Shown here one piece after another: positions 6,131-6,687 of a stretch of 6,687 nt of DNA. This DNA comes from Frankiaceae bacterium (lineage in GTDB: Bacteria > Actinomycetota > Actinomycetes > JAVEEB01): NCBI GenBank assembly GCA_030840665.1, contig JAVEEB010000176.1, positions 1-6,687 on the forward strand, given 5' to 3'. Positions within the stretch are counted from its first letter, which is position 1. Each line of letters begins with the position of its first letter. The position numbers and the translations under genes are program-made. The notes beneath the pieces are model-generated. The model was not told where the DNA came from. It did no database searches and worked only from the letters and a program-made list of their open reading frames with translations.

Positions 6131-6175
6131 TGTGACGGATGTGACTGCTGTGGCGAGTGTGCCACATGTGACTGT
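6131..6175 (+). repeat. Five tandem imperfect 9-bp repeats (TGTGNCNNN)
   Basis: Units start at 6131, 6140, 6149, 6158 and 6167: TGTGACGGA, TGTGACTGC, TGTGGCGAG, TGTGCCACA and TGTGACTGT. All five share TGTG and a C at position 6. The array fills the middle of the divergent gap, ending 56 nt before the oxidoreductase ATG and starting 49 nt from the DUF3145 start codon. It could be a cooperative binding array for a regulator of either gene; the protein is not identifiable. Confidence 0.7.
6149..6166. promoter_or_regulatory. Candidate operator TGTGGC-N6-GCCACA
   Basis: Perfect 6-bp arms separated by GAGTGT lie within repeat units three and four. The shape resembles operators of dimeric helix-turn-helix repressors. 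It is 2 bp wider than the Crp/GlxR pattern TGTGA-N6-TCACA, so it is not a canonical site of that family. CACATGTG (6163-6170) gives a second, overlapping palindrome. Confidence 0.35.
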
Positions 6176-6231
6176 GAGTCGCCAGGCCTCGCAGGACGGT
6201 GGGGCAGGCCTGGATGGGGTACGACGCCGCG

Positions 6232-6687
6232 ATGACCCCCACCAGCACCGCCCACGACGTCGACGCTCTCGTCGTCGGCGCCGGACCCGCGGGCCTGGCC
6301 GCGGGCCTCTGGCTCGGCCGCTACCGGCGCAGCGCGCTCGTCCTGGACAGCGACGAGCACCGCAATGCGGCCACCCAGCAGGTGCACGGCTACCTCGGGC
6401 TGGATGACCTCTCCCCCGCCGAGCTGACCGCGCGCGGCCGGGCCCAGTTGGCGGCGTACCCGACCGTGTCGGTCCGGGCCGGCCGGTGCCGATCGCTGAC
6501 GGGGTCGCTCGGGGACTTCCGCGCCGTGCTCGAGGACGGCACCCGGGTGAGGGCCTCGCGCGTGATCCTCGCGACGGGTGTCGCCGACGTCCTGCCGACG
6601 TTGCGCAACTTCGCCGACCACTACGGCCGCAGCGCCTTCCACTGCCCCGCCTGCGACGGGTACGAGGCCCAAGGACTCGACATCGTC
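6232..6687 (+). CDS. Thioredoxin reductase-like FAD/NAD(P)-dependent oxidoreductase, 3' partial
   Basis: This is a predicted cytosolic two-dinucleotide-binding flavoprotein that would pass electrons from NAD(P)H through FAD to a redox-active disulfide. The 152 visible residues show the FAD Rossmann motif GAGPAGLAAG (16-25), with Asp39 ending the second strand, then GYLGLDDLSP and the ATG motif at 114-116. The redox pair is Cys138 and Cys141 in FHCPACDGYE. Classical bacterial TrxB has CATCDGFF; the HCPxCxGxE form belongs to a broader thioredoxin-reductase-like group, so the partner and substrate are open. The C-terminal NAD(P) domain lies beyond the window. ATG 6232 places 12 residues before strand one; an in-frame ATG at 6214 (or GTG 6199) would add a few residues, and neither start has a strong ribosome site. 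It is divergent from DUF3145 and shares its regulatory gap. Confidence 0.85.
   Translation, partial: MTPTSTAHDVDALVVGAGPAGLAAGLWLGRYRRSALVLDSDEHRNAATQQVHGYLGLDDLSPAELTARGRAQLAAYPTVSVRAGRCRSLTGSLGDFRAVLEDGTRVRASRVILATGVADVLPTLRNFADHYGRSAFHCPACDGYEAQGLDIV

Larger units (their letters stand above)
6083..6235 (+). other. Doubtful small Cys-rich reading frame ending in an ATGA overlap
   Basis: An open frame from GTG 6083 would give 50 residues with seven cysteines packed into 15 positions (CDGCDCCGECATCDC, residues 17-31), metal-site-like in appearance. Its TGA overlaps the ATG of the downstream oxidoreductase by 4 bp, as coupled genes do. Against it, there is no ribosome site at GTG 6083, GTG 6065 or TTG 6005. 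Six of the seven Cys codons are TGT, whereas the genes of this window nearly always use TGC. The cysteines arise from a 9-bp DNA repeat. The frame is more likely a by-product of regulatory DNA than a gene. Confidence 0.15.

Noticed and set aside
6131..6166. Canonical Crp/GlxR site (TGTGA-N6-TCACA)
   Set aside because: Several TGTGA half-sites exist but none pairs with TCACA at a 6-bp spacing; the dyad present is TGTGGC-N6-GCCACA, 2 bp wider.
6082..6672. N-terminal extension of the DUF3145 frame across the intergenic gap and oxidoreductase
   Set aside because: The family similarity begins at CGTLHVHS, a GTG with GGAGGT sits exactly there, and the upstream part is antisense to the oxidoreductase.

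Overview
The window comes from a high-GC Gram-positive bacterium, almost certainly an actinobacterium. Codon third positions are mostly G or C, GTG starts are frequent, and the protein sequences are of actinobacterial type, including a DUF3145-family protein. The gene order fabD-fabH-acpP-fabF-accD and the compact ACP suggest Micrococcales or a relative that makes fatty acids with a discrete type II system. The family or genus cannot be fixed from the sequence alone.

Bases 1-4960 hold one tightly packed + strand fatty-acid gene cluster. It contains fabD (malonyl-CoA:ACP transacylase, 5' end cut off by the window edge), fabH (KAS III, initiation), acpP (acyl carrier protein), fabF (KAS II, elongation) and accD (carboxyltransferase beta subunit of an acyl-CoA carboxylase, AccD6-like). 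fabD/fabH and acpP/fabF overlap by 4 bp, which points to translational coupling. acpP and accD have their own Shine-Dalgarno sequences. The logic is a short metabolic line: AccD helps make malonyl-CoA, FabD loads it on AcpP, FabH makes the first condensation and FabF elongates. Reductase and dehydratase genes are not in the window, and the cluster promoter lies upstream of it. The most unusual protein feature is that FabD carries a C-terminal barrel-sandwich (biotinyl/lipoyl-like) domain without an obvious biotin motif.

Bases 4990-5559 encode an NAD(P)H-dependent FMN reductase-like flavoprotein, 29 nt after accD and possibly co-transcribed. It converges, across a 30-nt gap, with a minus-strand DUF3145 gene (5590-6081).

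Bases 6082-6231 form a divergent intergenic region between the DUF3145 gene and a + strand thioredoxin-reductase-like FAD oxidoreductase with a CPAC redox motif, which runs off the end of the window. This gap is rich in structure: five tandem 9-bp units beginning TGTG, an embedded inverted repeat TGTGGC-N6-GCCACA, and a 9-bp inverted repeat flanking the region; a 13-bp palindrome lies over the DUF3145 start codon. It also contains a doubtful Cys-rich reading frame.

I saw no RNA gene, mobile element, CRISPR array or defence system. Most of the window is conserved core metabolism. The items worth following are the FabD fusion domain, the intergenic repeat array and the uncharacterised DUF3145 neighbour.
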